The notes under the pieces: model-generated
What the model saw: only the letters and a program-made list of their open reading frames with translations
What the model was told of the DNA's origin: nothing
Database searches by the model: none
Position numbers and translations under genes: made by a program
In this document: positions 13,860-21,760 of the stretch, in pieces
How the letters are laid out: each line of letters opens with the position of its first letter
Position numbering within the stretch: the first letter of the stretch is position 1
Source: Candidatus Margulisiibacteriota bacterium
Lineage (GTDB): Bacteria > Margulisbacteria > Termititenacia > Termititenacales > Termititenacaceae
Length of the DNA: 30,454 bases
NCBI GenBank assembly: GCA_031267055.1
Contig: JAIRZV010000064.1
Span: forward strand, 1 to 30,454
Direction of reading: 5' to 3'

Positions 13860-14998
13860 ATAAACTCCAGCAGTATTTGATTTAAAACCAGACGTCCGCG
13901 GTTGGTCGCGCACAAATTATTATTCTGCCAGGCCAGTAATTCTTCGGAGACCAATTTTTGTGCGGCGGCTTTTTGGCGCGCGTCGAGAAAAGAGACGGGA
14001 ATACCGCTGTTTTTGCGCAAGCCCATCAGGATTTTGTTAAAAGCTTTTTCCGGCTCTGTCTCGCGGTGAAAAATTTTGCAGAGATAATCCTGGAGATTAC
14101 GCGTATTCGCCCAGCGCAAACCGCTGGCTTTGTCATAACTATGCGCGGCCAGACCCACGCCGAGATACGACTCGTCCGACCAATAGGCCAGATTGTGTTT
14201 GGACTCATAACCAGCCTGCGCGTAATTGGAAATCTCATACTGCGCGTAGCCGTTGTCCTCTAAAATTTTTTTCGTCTGCAAATACATTTCCACTCCTAAT
14301 TCATTTTGCGCGATCTGCTCTGTAGCCAATGGCGTGCCATGTTCCACAGTCAGTTCGTAGCAGGAAATATGCCGCGGCTGAAAATCCAGCGCCGTCCGCA
14401 AATCCGCCACGCTTTGCTCCAGAGTCTGCCCGGGCAAATTGTTCAGCAGATCCACGCTGACATTGTCGAAAATTTCCCGCGCGCCCCGCAAAGCCTCGAC
14501 CGCTTTTTCCCGCGAATGTACCCGTCCCAAATACCGCAAATATTCCAGCCGGAAAGACTGCACGCCCAGAGAAAGCCGGTTCACGCCCAGCGCTCGATAG
14601 GCCGCAAATTTTTCTTTCGCGTAAGTTTCCGGATTTGCTTCCAGCGTAAATTCCACGTCGTCCGCCACCACAAAAACTTTTTTCACACTAGCGATTATTC
14701 TGGTCAGCTGCCCGGCGGACAGCAAACTTGGCGTCCCCCCTCCGACATATATTGTCGATATTATATTATTATTATATTTATACCCATTATTTCCGGAAAA
14801 ATACCCACCAATTTCACAACACAAGGCGTTGATGTAGGATTCAGGGACGGAAAAACCCCTCTGTCTCGCTACGCTCGACATCTCCCCTTGATTTAAGGGG
14901 AGACAATCTTGGTTTTCTAAATTCACGGGAAAGCTCACGAAATCACAGTAACGGCATTTTTGCAGGCAAAAAGGAATATGAATATATAAAGCCAGCAA
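13856..14998 (-). CDS. hemW: HemW-type radical SAM heme chaperone
   Basis: 380 aa. The N-terminus reads YIHIPFCLQKCRYCDF: C11, C15 and C18 hold the [4Fe-4S] cluster, and the CxxxCxxCxF form (Phe, not Cys, as the fourth residue) is that of HemW rather than the HemN oxidase. YVGGGTPSLL (84-93) is the SAM/glycine-rich motif, LEANPE and LSLGVQSF follow, and the C-terminal HemN_C-type region ends in LLEFM. HemW binds heme and hands it to acceptor proteins; it is not a coproporphyrinogen oxidase. Residues about 29-52 are an extra stretch encoded by a palindromic insertion (see 14843-14914), in frame, placed just before the SYINALCCEI helix. The stop overlaps the GTG of the outer-membrane gene. Confidence 0.93.
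   Translation of the reverse strand: MLALYIHIPFCLQKCRYCDFVSFPVNLENQDCLPLNQGEMSSVARQRGFSVPESYINALCCEIGGYFSGNNGYKYNNNIISTIYVGGGTPSLLSAGQLTRIIASVKKVFVVADDVEFTLEANPETYAKEKFAAYRALGVNRLSLGVQSFRLEYLRYLGRVHSREKAVEALRGAREIFDNVSVDLLNNLPGQTLEQSVADLRTALDFQPRHISCYELTVEHGTPLATEQIAQNELGVEMYLQTKKILEDNGYAQYEISNYAQAGYESKHNLAYWSDESYLGVGLAAHSYDKASGLRWANTRNLQDYLCKIFHRETEPEKAFNKILMGLRKNSGIPVSFLDARQKAAAQKLVSEELLAWQNNNLCATNRGRLVLNQILLEFM
14843..14914. repeat. Palindromic element inserted in frame in hemW
   Basis: The stretch holds CTCCCCTT-N5-AAGGGGAG (14882-14902) and next to it TCTCGCTACGCTCGACA, a sequence style seen as dispersed intergenic palindromes in many bacterial genomes. It adds about 24 residues (29-52) between the FeS-cluster motif and the next helix, with no stop codon, like the in-frame palindromic elements of Rickettsia. 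Exact ends are uncertain. Confidence 0.65.
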
Positions 14999-15079
14999 AA
15001 TTCTCCCCTTAATTCATTTTACCATGCAAGAAATGCTCTGCAAACAACGATAAGTGATATATAAACAGGGGGTGAAGTT

Positions 15080-15229
15080 ATGGCAAATGTAAATCAGGTT
15101 ACTTCCGGGAATCAAGTTTTAATGGAATCCGCAGTAGACAGCACTTTCAATAAAATGAAAAGCAAACTGGGGCTTTCCTTTAACACTTTGAGCCAAATTA
15201 TGAACGATAATTTGAGCAGAAAGGCCTAA
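15080..15229 (+). CDS. Small 49-aa hypothetical protein
   Basis: ATG at 15080 with GGGGGTGAAG ending 3 bases before it. The frame (MANVNQVTSGNQVLMESAVD) ends at 15229, four bases before the convergent slipin stop. The protein is probably amphipathic-helical and has no Cys or membrane segment. Ser/Asn/Lys-rich composition and the clear ribosome site support a real gene. It might be a regulator or a secreted or anchor peptide, but nothing points to a specific role. Confidence 0.45.
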   Translation: MANVNQVTSGNQVLMESAVDSTFNKMKSKLGLSFNTLSQIMNDNLSRKA

Positions 15230-15233
15230 GTTT

Positions 15234-16010
15234 TTACATTTTCTTTTTGCCGAAGCTTTCCGTCAGGCTGGCGATGCCTTCCAGCGCGCGCAAAGCTTCG
15301 ACCGGCAGGGCAAAAACCACCGTGTTGGACTGGTCAGAACTCAAATCATTGAGCGTGGCCAGCGTGCGCAAATGCAGCGCGCCCGGCGTGGCGCCCATGA
15401 GCGAAGCGGCTTTGGCTAGATTTTCCGAAGCCTCGACCTCGCCAGCGGCTTTGGTGATGACTGCGCGTTTTTCGCGCTCGGCTTCAGCGACTTTGGCGAT
15501 GACGCGCTTCATTTCCTCGGACAAAGCAATATCTTTCAGCTCGACATTTTCGACTTTGATACCCCATGGGTCGGTCAGCTTGTCGATGATCGAACAAATT
15601 TCTCCGGAGACTTTTTCACGATCGGTCAGGAGTTCGTCCAGCGTCACCGAGCCGACAGTGTTGCGCATCGTGGTCTGTGCCAACTGGCTCACCGCGTAAT
15701 AAAAATTCTCGACTTCAATAATCGCCTTGCTCGCGTCGAAAACTTTGTAATAAATCACGGCGTTGATTTTGATCGAAACATTGTCGCGCGTGATCGCGTC
15801 CTGCGGCGGCACATCAACGGCTTTGGTGCGAATGTCCACTTTGTCAAAAGACTGGATCACCGGCAGCACCAGCCGCCAACCCGGCTCCATGATTTTCGTA
15901 AACCGGCCAAAAGAAAAAAGTAGGCCGCGTTCGTATTGATTAACCTGTTTGATCGAAACCAAAACGATCGCCGCCAAAACCAAAATAAAAACTAAAACCC
16001 CGACCTGCAT
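15234..16010 (-). CDS. Slipin-family SPFH (stomatin/prohibitin) membrane protein
   Basis: 258 aa with AAAGGAG upstream of the ATG. Residues about 3-20 form one membrane anchor (VGVLVFILVLAAIVLVSI). It is followed by the band-7/SPFH domain: NQYERGLLFSFGRF, then MEPGWRLVLPVIQSFDKVDI and QDAITRDNVSIKINAVIYYK. A charged helical C-terminal part (EAEREKRAVITKAAGE) forms the oligomerising coil. Length and motifs fit bacterial slipins, which form large ring or cage assemblies at the inner membrane. An NfeD partner gene is not present next to it. The gene is convergent with the 49-aa gene and is the chromosomal neighbour on one side of the lepA-flanked island. Confidence 0.93.
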   Translation of the reverse strand: MQVGVLVFILVLAAIVLVSIKQVNQYERGLLFSFGRFTKIMEPGWRLVLPVIQSFDKVDIRTKAVDVPPQDAITRDNVSIKINAVIYYKVFDASKAIIEVENFYYAVSQLAQTTMRNTVGSVTLDELLTDREKVSGEICSIIDKLTDPWGIKVENVELKDIALSEEMKRVIAKVAEAEREKRAVITKAAGEVEASENLAKAASLMGATPGALHLRTLATLNDLSSDQSNTVVFALPVEALRALEGIASLTESFGKKKM

Positions 16011-16109
16011 AGAAATCTCCTTTGCTGAATTGGTGCTGATATTATAACTTAAACAGAGCGGATATTATAGTGATTTATTCAATTGTTTTTTTGCCAAAAT
16101 TATTTGGAA

Positions 16110-16165
16110 TTACTCCTCAATCTTCAACATCGCCAAAAAAGCTTCCTGCGGGATGTCTACGGAGC
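16110..16165 (-). repeat. Partial duplicate of the lepA 3' end (left flank of the island)
   Basis: Aligns to 19880-19935 at 52 of 56 positions with a constant offset of 3770. Read on the minus strand it encodes SVDIPQEAFLAMLKIEE and a stop, exactly the end of LepA. All four differences (16113, 16127, 16158, 16161) are synonymous. A 30-base block (16128-16157) is identical in both copies and contains AAGCTT. Confidence 0.9.
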
Positions 16166-16177
16166 AATAATAATTTC

Positions 16178-17101
16178 TCAAAATAACATCCCTTCTAAGA
16201 CATGTTCTTCCTCTTTCAATCTATTCTTGGCAATATTGCAATAATCCGTTTCTTTTTCAAAACCGAGGTAGCTTCTATCTAATCTAAGAGCCGCCACTAA
16301 AGTTGTGCCGCTACCACAGAAAGGATCAAGCACCAACTGATTTTCCGTCGTCGCCAACTCAATCAGCAGTTCCATAAGCTTTAAAGGTTTTTGAGTGGTA
16401 TGCAACCCAACATCTGAACGCTCCGCTTGAATATGAATAATATTATCCGGTTCTTGTACATACTTTTCTAAAATTTTTTCATTAAAAGCCCCCAAACTAT
16501 GTTGTAAAATATTATCCGCCAGTGTTCCGCCAATCTTATACGGCTTAACAAACCAAAGTATCGGCTCAAATAAAGGACGCAGATTGCCGACTTTCCAACC
16601 ATCCCATTTATTGGCAGATTGTAAATCTTGCCTACGCTCAAAAACCACACTAATTCGTTGCGCCCTGTGCGCGGCCCGGACCTTGTCCCAAGCCAGCATA
16701 TCCTTGTAAGTAAAACCGCTGTCTTCAAACGCGCAAATACAACGATGTGCCAGCCGTCTGCCAGCAAAAACAAAGACATTTGCCCCTGGCTTTAGAACAC
16801 GCAACCATTCGACAACCCAAGTTTTTACCCATTCATAATACTGCTTGGGAATAAATCTATCCGACTCCGACCAGCCATTTAACGGCTTGCCACGTTTTCT
16901 AAATACCTTGCCAGCTTTTTCCTGCGCTGGACTGGAACCAAGATAAGCATTATTAGTATTAGAGTGTAGAACATCCCACTCATCTATGCCAATGCCATAA
17001 GGAATATCACTCAAAATCAAATCAATCGAGTTATCCTCAACACCCTTAATCAATTCCCTTGAATCGCCTTGATAAATATTATTTGGCAAAATTAAAGACA
17101 T
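16178..17101 (-). CDS. Type II DNA methyltransferase partner of HindIII-family enzyme
   Basis: 307 aa. Catalytic motif IV is DIPY at 32-35 (an uncommon variant of DPPY) and the SAM-binding motif DPFCGSGTT lies near the C-terminus (259-267), so it is a beta-class amino methyltransferase with the order IV then I. TQKP (236-239) is the conserved motif before the SAM site. By its partner it should methylate adenine in AAGCTT, protecting DNA from the restriction enzyme; the target is inferred. The ATG overlaps the restriction gene stop (TAATG) and has GGAGG about 7 bases upstream, inside the restriction gene, so the pair is translationally coupled. Confidence 0.92.
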   Translation of the reverse strand: MSLILPNNIYQGDSRELIKGVEDNSIDLILSDIPYGIGIDEWDVLHSNTNNAYLGSSPAQEKAGKVFRKRGKPLNGWSESDRFIPKQYYEWVKTWVVEWLRVLKPGANVFVFAGRRLAHRCICAFEDSGFTYKDMLAWDKVRAAHRAQRISVVFERRQDLQSANKWDGWKVGNLRPLFEPILWFVKPYKIGGTLADNILQHSLGAFNEKILEKYVQEPDNIIHIQAERSDVGLHTTQKPLKLMELLIELATTENQLVLDPFCGSGTTLVAALRLDRSYLGFEKETDYCNIAKNRLKEEEHVLEGMLF

Positions 17102-17982
17102 TATCCAGCCTCCAACGAATCAATATATTTTTGGATTGCGGATATTTTTTCATTCAATTTTAAAGACAACAATAATTCTTTGATTGCACGCTCTTTCGTG
17201 TATTTCTTGATTTCAATTATCTTGGTTTGCCAATATTCTATTTCCAAATTTCCTCTAGCAATAATATTGTTTCTAAACTTGCTAAAATAAGTCCCAAGTT
17301 TTCTGTCGTCTAGACTTAAATATTTTCTTATAGCAATATCTTGTTTGGACAAAAAACAGTTATTTCTATCAATTATTTTGGTATTTTTCGCCAACCTAAA
17401 ACTATAATTCCATAAATCAGAAAGATTTACCAACTTATTTTCTGAAATTTTACTTGCCAACAAAATAAAAAAATATTCCCATGAAAACAAAGAAATATTA
17501 TCATTCAAAGCTTGACCATAAATCTGGCTCCTCACTTTAGGATATTGATAATATGGACATGTCAAAACAGCATAATCATTATCTCCGCGCCAATCCGCCA
17601 AAGATTTAACTTTAAAATCTTTCTGATTTTTAGCCGTTCGGCTTAATCTAAAAGACTTCGCCTCGCCAACCAGTGTATAACCATGAAATCTGCTTTTCGC
17701 TACAACATCAGCGCAATTCGCCCGTCCTGTATTGACAGAAGCGCTAAGTCCTAATTCCTGTAGGCATTTTGCCAAAACAATATCCGACACTTTGGCATAT
17801 AATTTTTCTTCTGTAGAGTCATGGTCTATATTTTCAGGAATAGAGCCAATTGCCGCAACAATAGAAAGCAAGTCTTTTTTACTAAGAGAATATATTTTAC
17901 GTTCTAAAATTTGCACAGATATTTCAAACGATCTTCGAGTTACCTCGTTTTTTATTTCCGCGCATAGTTCTAGAAAACTCAT
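17101..17982 (-). CDS. HindIII-family type II restriction endonuclease
   Basis: 293 aa. Alignment from memory to HindIII is extensive, most clearly over AKSFRLSRTAKNQKDFKV, then LADWRGDNDYAVLT and LFSWEYFFILL. HindIII is about 300 aa, so this looks full length. The PD-(D/E)xK core appears as D92 with E107-x-K109 (HindIII has Asp-Ala-Lys where this has Glu-Ala-Lys), so it should be an active nuclease. The expected site is AAGCTT. A TATAAT box ends 6 bases from the ATG and no ribosome site is seen, so the message may be leaderless. The methyltransferase gene follows with a 1-base overlap. Base composition is AT-rich like the rest of the island. Confidence 0.92.
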   Translation of the reverse strand: MSFLELCAEIKNEVTRRSFEISVQILERKIYSLSKKDLLSIVAAIGSIPENIDHDSTEEKLYAKVSDIVLAKCLQELGLSASVNTGRANCADVVAKSRFHGYTLVGEAKSFRLSRTAKNQKDFKVKSLADWRGDNDYAVLTCPYYQYPKVRSQIYGQALNDNISLFSWEYFFILLASKISENKLVNLSDLWNYSFRLAKNTKIIDRNNCFLSKQDIAIRKYLSLDDRKLGTYFSKFRNNIIARGNLEIEYWQTKIIEIKKYTKERAIKELLLSLKLNEKISAIQKYIDSLEAG

Positions 17983-17988
17983 AACCGC

Positions 17989-17994
17989 ATTATA
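17989..17994 (-). promoter_or_regulatory. -10 box of the restriction operon
   Basis: TATAAT on the minus strand with only 6 bases (GCGGTT) between it and the ATG at 17982. Initiation would fall at or very near the A of the start codon, giving a leaderless or nearly leaderless message. No clear -35 consensus is visible upstream. Confidence 0.5.
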
Positions 17995-18108
17995 CCTGAT
18001 TTTATAATAAAAAACCTTGCTATTCTTTACAAGTAACTATAAAATTTGTTAAACATAAAATAATAGGCAATAATTAATAGTTCAAGTACATAATTATATG
18101 GAGGAAAA

Positions 18109-19203
18109 ATGACAGACTTACTACAAAACCAAATTGAAACAAAACGGAAAGAAATATCTCCAGACAAACAATATATGACCATAGGAGAATTAGCAAACTT
18201 ATATAAAGATGAGGAGTTAATTATAAATCCAGATTTTCAAAGATATTTTAGATGGAACGTAGAACAAAAAACAAAGCTTATAGAATCCGTGTTATTAAAT
18301 ATCCCTCTCCCTCCAATATTCATATTTGAACGTAAAGACGGGAAATGGGAAGTTATTGACGGACTACAAAGATTAAGTTCTTTATTTGAATTCATGGGAA
18401 TATTAAAAAACACCATAAAATTCAAACAAAAACATGTTACTCCACTAGTATTATGCGAAGCACCATATTTAACTGACTTAAACAAGAAACAATGGAACAA
18501 TTTATCAGAAGCCCAACAACGATATATAAAAAGAGCTGGGTTTGATATAGTCAAATTAAAATTTGATAGCGCAGAATTTACGAAATATGAATTATTCCAG
18601 CGATTAAATAGAGGAGGAACTCCCTTAACTGAACAAGAAATACGTAATTGTATGATCATCATGGAAAACAAACAATTCTTACAATGGATGGAACATTTGG
18701 CTTTAAACAAAGATTTTGTAAATGTTTGCGCTAGAACTGATAGAGAACTTGATAGAAGAGAGGATTTAAGTCTTATTACAAGATATTTATGTTTAAAAAA
18801 CGCCAATTTAGATCAACTTAAAAAAATAGATAGCGTGGAAGCTTTTTTAAACAAAGAAATTACAAGCTTAGCATCCAATAAATCTTTTAACATTAATGAA
18901 GAAGAAAAAATATTTAATCATATATTTAAAACATTAAACAACGCACTGGGTTCTAAAACTTTCAGAAAGCATTCCAAAAAAGAGGATACTTTTAAAGGGG
19001 GATTTTATCTATCGCTATATGATGTTGTTGTTTTTGCAATGACAAGACCTGCCATTAAATTAACAAACATTAAAGAAAAAATTATTAGCTTACAACACAA
19101 TCCAATTTTTTCAAAACACTCTGGGGCGGGAAAAAGTACATCTCAACGCTGGCGGCATCTACTTGATTTAGGGTTGGAGATTTTTAATGTCAAAAAATCC
19201 TAA
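18109..19203 (+). CDS. DUF262 (ParB/GmrS-like) domain protein
   Basis: 364 aa with GGAGGAAAA before the ATG. Residues 40-95 carry the DUF262 core: NPDFQRYFRW, then NIPLPPIFIFER and the nucleotide-handling motif VIDGLQRLSS (84-88 is DGLQR, a variant of DGQQR). This domain, also called the GmrSD N-terminal or DGQQR domain, occurs in type IV-like restriction enzymes and in many small defence operons. The rest is helical. It overlaps the HEPN gene by 17 bases and diverges from the restriction operon. No HNH nuclease domain is visible, so any nuclease activity would come from the HEPN partner. Confidence 0.85.
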   Translation: MTDLLQNQIETKRKEISPDKQYMTIGELANLYKDEELIINPDFQRYFRWNVEQKTKLIESVLLNIPLPPIFIFERKDGKWEVIDGLQRLSSLFEFMGILKNTIKFKQKHVTPLVLCEAPYLTDLNKKQWNNLSEAQQRYIKRAGFDIVKLKFDSAEFTKYELFQRLNRGGTPLTEQEIRNCMIIMENKQFLQWMEHLALNKDFVNVCARTDRELDRREDLSLITRYLCLKNANLDQLKKIDSVEAFLNKEITSLASNKSFNINEEEKIFNHIFKTLNNALGSKTFRKHSKKEDTFKGGFYLSLYDVVVFAMTRPAIKLTNIKEKIISLQHNPIFSKHSGAGKSTSQRWRHLLDLGLEIFNVKKS

Positions 19204-19822
19204 ACAAGAACTTGTAGACGCTGTAGAAAATATTACATCCAAAGCTAAAAAAGATATTATGTCTTTCGATAATGTTAACAACTGGGCTAATGACAAACAA
19301 ATGATCTTTCGTATGTATCTAGTAAATTTTTATGCTCATATTGAAGGATGTGTAAAAAATATTTCTCTCGAATATATACAATATCTTCACCAAATCGCTA
19401 AGTACAAACCTTATAAATTAATTACGCATTTTCATTATATAGTAAAGAATCAGTCTAATGCTAAATGGGTAAGATGGATGAAAAAATTAAGACCAAAACA
19501 TTATAGAGACAAAGATATTAGCAAAACGTTAATAGATACTTTAAACAACTTAAATTATGAAATTCTAGAACAGATATTATTCATTTTGAACATACACGAA
19601 AATAATTACATTGATTTTAAAAATATTTTGGACGATTTAGTATCAAAAAGGCACGATATTGCCCATGGGAACATAAAAACATACAATAAATTTATTATAA
19701 CAGAAGCGGAAATACTAAAATATAAAGAACTAGCCTTAAATCTAATTAACCAATTCAGTAATGATATTATATCCAGTATAGACAGTGTCATTATTGAAAA
19801 CAGTAATACAAACAAAAAGTAG
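19187..19822 (+). CDS. MAE_28990-like HEPN protein, partner of DUF262
   Basis: 211 aa, all-helical. The HEPN signature R-x4-H is present as RHDIAH (R155, H160), the usual form of the catalytic motif in HEPN ribonucleases, preceded by FKNILDDLVSK. Length and the upstream DUF262 gene fit the MAE_28990/MAE_18760-type HEPN group. Proteins with this motif cut RNA in toxin-antitoxin and abortive infection systems. I infer a two-gene defence or toxin-type unit in which DUF262 controls or delivers the HEPN ribonuclease. The 17-base overlap with the DUF262 gene supports co-translation. Confidence 0.75.
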   Translation: MSKNPKQELVDAVENITSKAKKDIMSFDNVNNWANDKQMIFRMYLVNFYAHIEGCVKNISLEYIQYLHQIAKYKPYKLITHFHYIVKNQSNAKWVRWMKKLRPKHYRDKDISKTLIDTLNNLNYEILEQILFILNIHENNYIDFKNILDDLVSKRHDIAHGNIKTYNKFIITEAEILKYKELALNLINQFSNDIISSIDSVIIENSNTNKK

Positions 19823-19879
19823 TGTAAACGGCTGTTTTTAGCTTGCCAAAACACTCGTTTTTTAAATACGACCGAAATC

Positions 19880-19935
19880 TTATTCCTCAATCTTCAGCAT
19901 CGCCAAAAAAGCTTCCTGCGGGATGTCCACAGAGC
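19880..19935 (-). repeat. lepA 3' end forming the right flank of the island
   Basis: The last 56 bases of lepA, matched by 16110-16165 with four synonymous differences. Contains AAGCTT at 19909-19914 within the 30-base identical block (19898-19927). Confidence 0.9.
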
Positions 19936-21676
19936 CGACGGATTTCAAGCGTTTTTTGCCTTCTTTTTGTTTTTCAAGAAGTTTGCGTTTGCGCGTCACA
20001 TCGCCACCGTAGCATTTGGCCGTGACGTCCTTGCGGTTGGCGCGAATCGTCTCGCGGGCGATAACTTTGCCGCCGATCGCCGCCTGTATGGGTATCTCGA
20101 ACATGTGCCGGGGGATCAGCTCCTTGAGTTTTTCGCAGAGCTTGCGGCCGCGGGACTCCGCCGTGGAACGGTGAATGATAACCGCCAGCGCGTCCACCGG
20201 CTCGCCGTTGAGCAAAATATCCAGCTTGATCATGTCCGCTTCATGGAAACCTATAAATTCATAATCAAAAGAAGCATAGCCCTGCGAGACGGATTTTAAT
20301 TTATTAAAAAAATCGGTGACGATCTCGATGAGCGGCAGTTCGTAATTTAGGCGCACGCGCGTCTTGTCCAGATACTCCATGTCACGGAAAATGCCGCGGC
20401 GTTTCTGGCACAGCTCCATGATCGCGCCAGTGTAGGTATTGGGCGTGATGATCACTGCTTTGACCAGCGGCTCACGAATGGCTTCGATGCTGGAGGCTGA
20501 CGGCAGTTTGGCTGGAGAATCGATCAACACGATTTCTTGATCGGTCTTTACTACCTCCACCTCGACAGACGGCGTGGTCGCCAACAGATTGAGATTGTAC
20601 TCGCGTTCCAACCGCTCCTGCACGATCTCCATATGCAACAAACCCAAAAAACCGCAGCGAAAACCAAAACCCAACGCGGTGGAAGTTTCCGGCTCGTATT
20701 GCAGCGCCGCGTCATTGAGTTTCATCTTGCCCAACGCCTCGCGCAAATCCTCAAACTGTTCGCCGTCCACCGGAAACAGTCCGCAAAAAACCATAGACTT
20801 GGCCGGCTGATAACCGGGCAGCGGCGCGGCGGCCGGAGCGGAAGCGTCGGTAATAGTGTCACCGACAGTCGCGTCCTCGATAGCCTTGATATTGGCAATG
20901 ACATAGCCCACTTCACCGGTCGACAGTTCGTCCACCGGTTTGAGCGCCGGAGTTTTGACACCCAGCTCTAAAATTTCATGTTCCTTGCCGGTCTGCATCG
21001 TGCGCATTATCATGCCTTTGCGGATTACGCCTTCTTTGACGCGGATCTGCGCCACCACACCGCGGTATTCGTCAAAATAAGAATCGAAAATCAGCGCCTG
21101 CAAAGGCTGATTATTGTTCTGCGGACAGGGTATGCGCCGCACTATCGCTTCCAAAATTTCCTGTATGCCGATGCCTTCTTTGGCCGAAGCCAAAATGCAC
21201 TCATCTGGGTCTATGCCCAGCACGTCCAGCAATTCTTCCTGCGCCATATTTACATCGGCGGCCGGCAGATCGATCTTGTTGATCACCGGAATTATTTTCA
21301 AGCCCAGCTCGCGCGCCAGACCGACATTGGCCAGCGTCTGCGCCTCAATGCCTTGCGAAGCATCCACGACCAGCAGCGCGCCCTCGCAGGCGGCCAGTGA
21401 ACGCGAGACCTCATAGCTGAAATCCACATGGCCGGGTGTGTCGATGAGATTCAGCTCATAAGTCCGGCCGTCCTGCACCGTGTAGCTCAAACGCGCGTTA
21501 TTGAGCTTGATCGTAATGCCGCGCTCGCGCTCAATGTCCATGGAATCCAAAAGTTGGGCGCGCATTTCCCGCGCGGACACCGCACCGGTCAGCTCCAGCA
21601 AGCGGTCGGCCAGCGTGGATTTGCCGTGATCGATATGCGCGATGATCGAGAAATTGCGGATGAGGTCTATCTGCAT
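19880..21676 (-). CDS. lepA: Elongation factor 4 (LepA), ribosomal back-translocase GTPase
   Basis: 598 aa, almost the E. coli length of 599. The G1 loop (AHIDHGKST at 13-21), DTPGHVDF, NKID and the GFRCGFLGLLHMEI region are all present, and the C-terminus carries the LepA-specific domain (YGGDVTRKRKLLEKQKEGKK). LepA is a translation GTPase acting on the ribosome. The gene is complete; its last 17 codons plus stop are the piece that is duplicated at 16110-16165. No strong ribosome site precedes the ATG at 21676. The 84-base gap from the accessory gene may hold its promoter. Confidence 0.99.
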   Translation of the reverse strand: MQIDLIRNFSIIAHIDHGKSTLADRLLELTGAVSAREMRAQLLDSMDIERERGITIKLNNARLSYTVQDGRTYELNLIDTPGHVDFSYEVSRSLAACEGALLVVDASQGIEAQTLANVGLARELGLKIIPVINKIDLPAADVNMAQEELLDVLGIDPDECILASAKEGIGIQEILEAIVRRIPCPQNNNQPLQALIFDSYFDEYRGVVAQIRVKEGVIRKGMIMRTMQTGKEHEILELGVKTPALKPVDELSTGEVGYVIANIKAIEDATVGDTITDASAPAAAPLPGYQPAKSMVFCGLFPVDGEQFEDLREALGKMKLNDAALQYEPETSTALGFGFRCGFLGLLHMEIVQERLEREYNLNLLATTPSVEVEVVKTDQEIVLIDSPAKLPSASSIEAIREPLVKAVIITPNTYTGAIMELCQKRRGIFRDMEYLDKTRVRLNYELPLIEIVTDFFNKLKSVSQGYASFDYEFIGFHEADMIKLDILLNGEPVDALAVIIHRSTAESRGRKLCEKLKELIPRHMFEIPIQAAIGGKVIARETIRANRKDVTAKCYGGDVTRKRKLLEKQKEGKKRLKSVGSVDIPQEAFLAMLKIEE

Positions 21677-21760
21677 ACAGCGGAAATCTTAACATTTTGT
21701 CCGGTGTTATCACAGCGGAAAAATCATGCCTGCCAAATAACTTCGTAAGTGTTTATTCTA

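Larger units (their letters stand above)
16166..19879. mobile_element. Defence island inserted at the lepA 3' end
   Basis: About 3.7 kb of visibly AT-rich DNA bounded by two lepA 3' ends in direct orientation. It holds a HindIII-family restriction-modification pair on the minus strand and a DUF262 plus HEPN pair on the plus strand. No integrase or transposase is present, so mobilisation was probably by a recombinase acting from elsewhere, by one since lost, or by recombination between homologous flanks. Confidence 0.75.

Noticed and set aside
13856..14998. Oxygen-independent coproporphyrinogen oxidase (HemN).
   Set aside because: The cluster motif is CxxxCxxCxF, with Phe where HemN has a fourth Cys, and the length is that of HemW.
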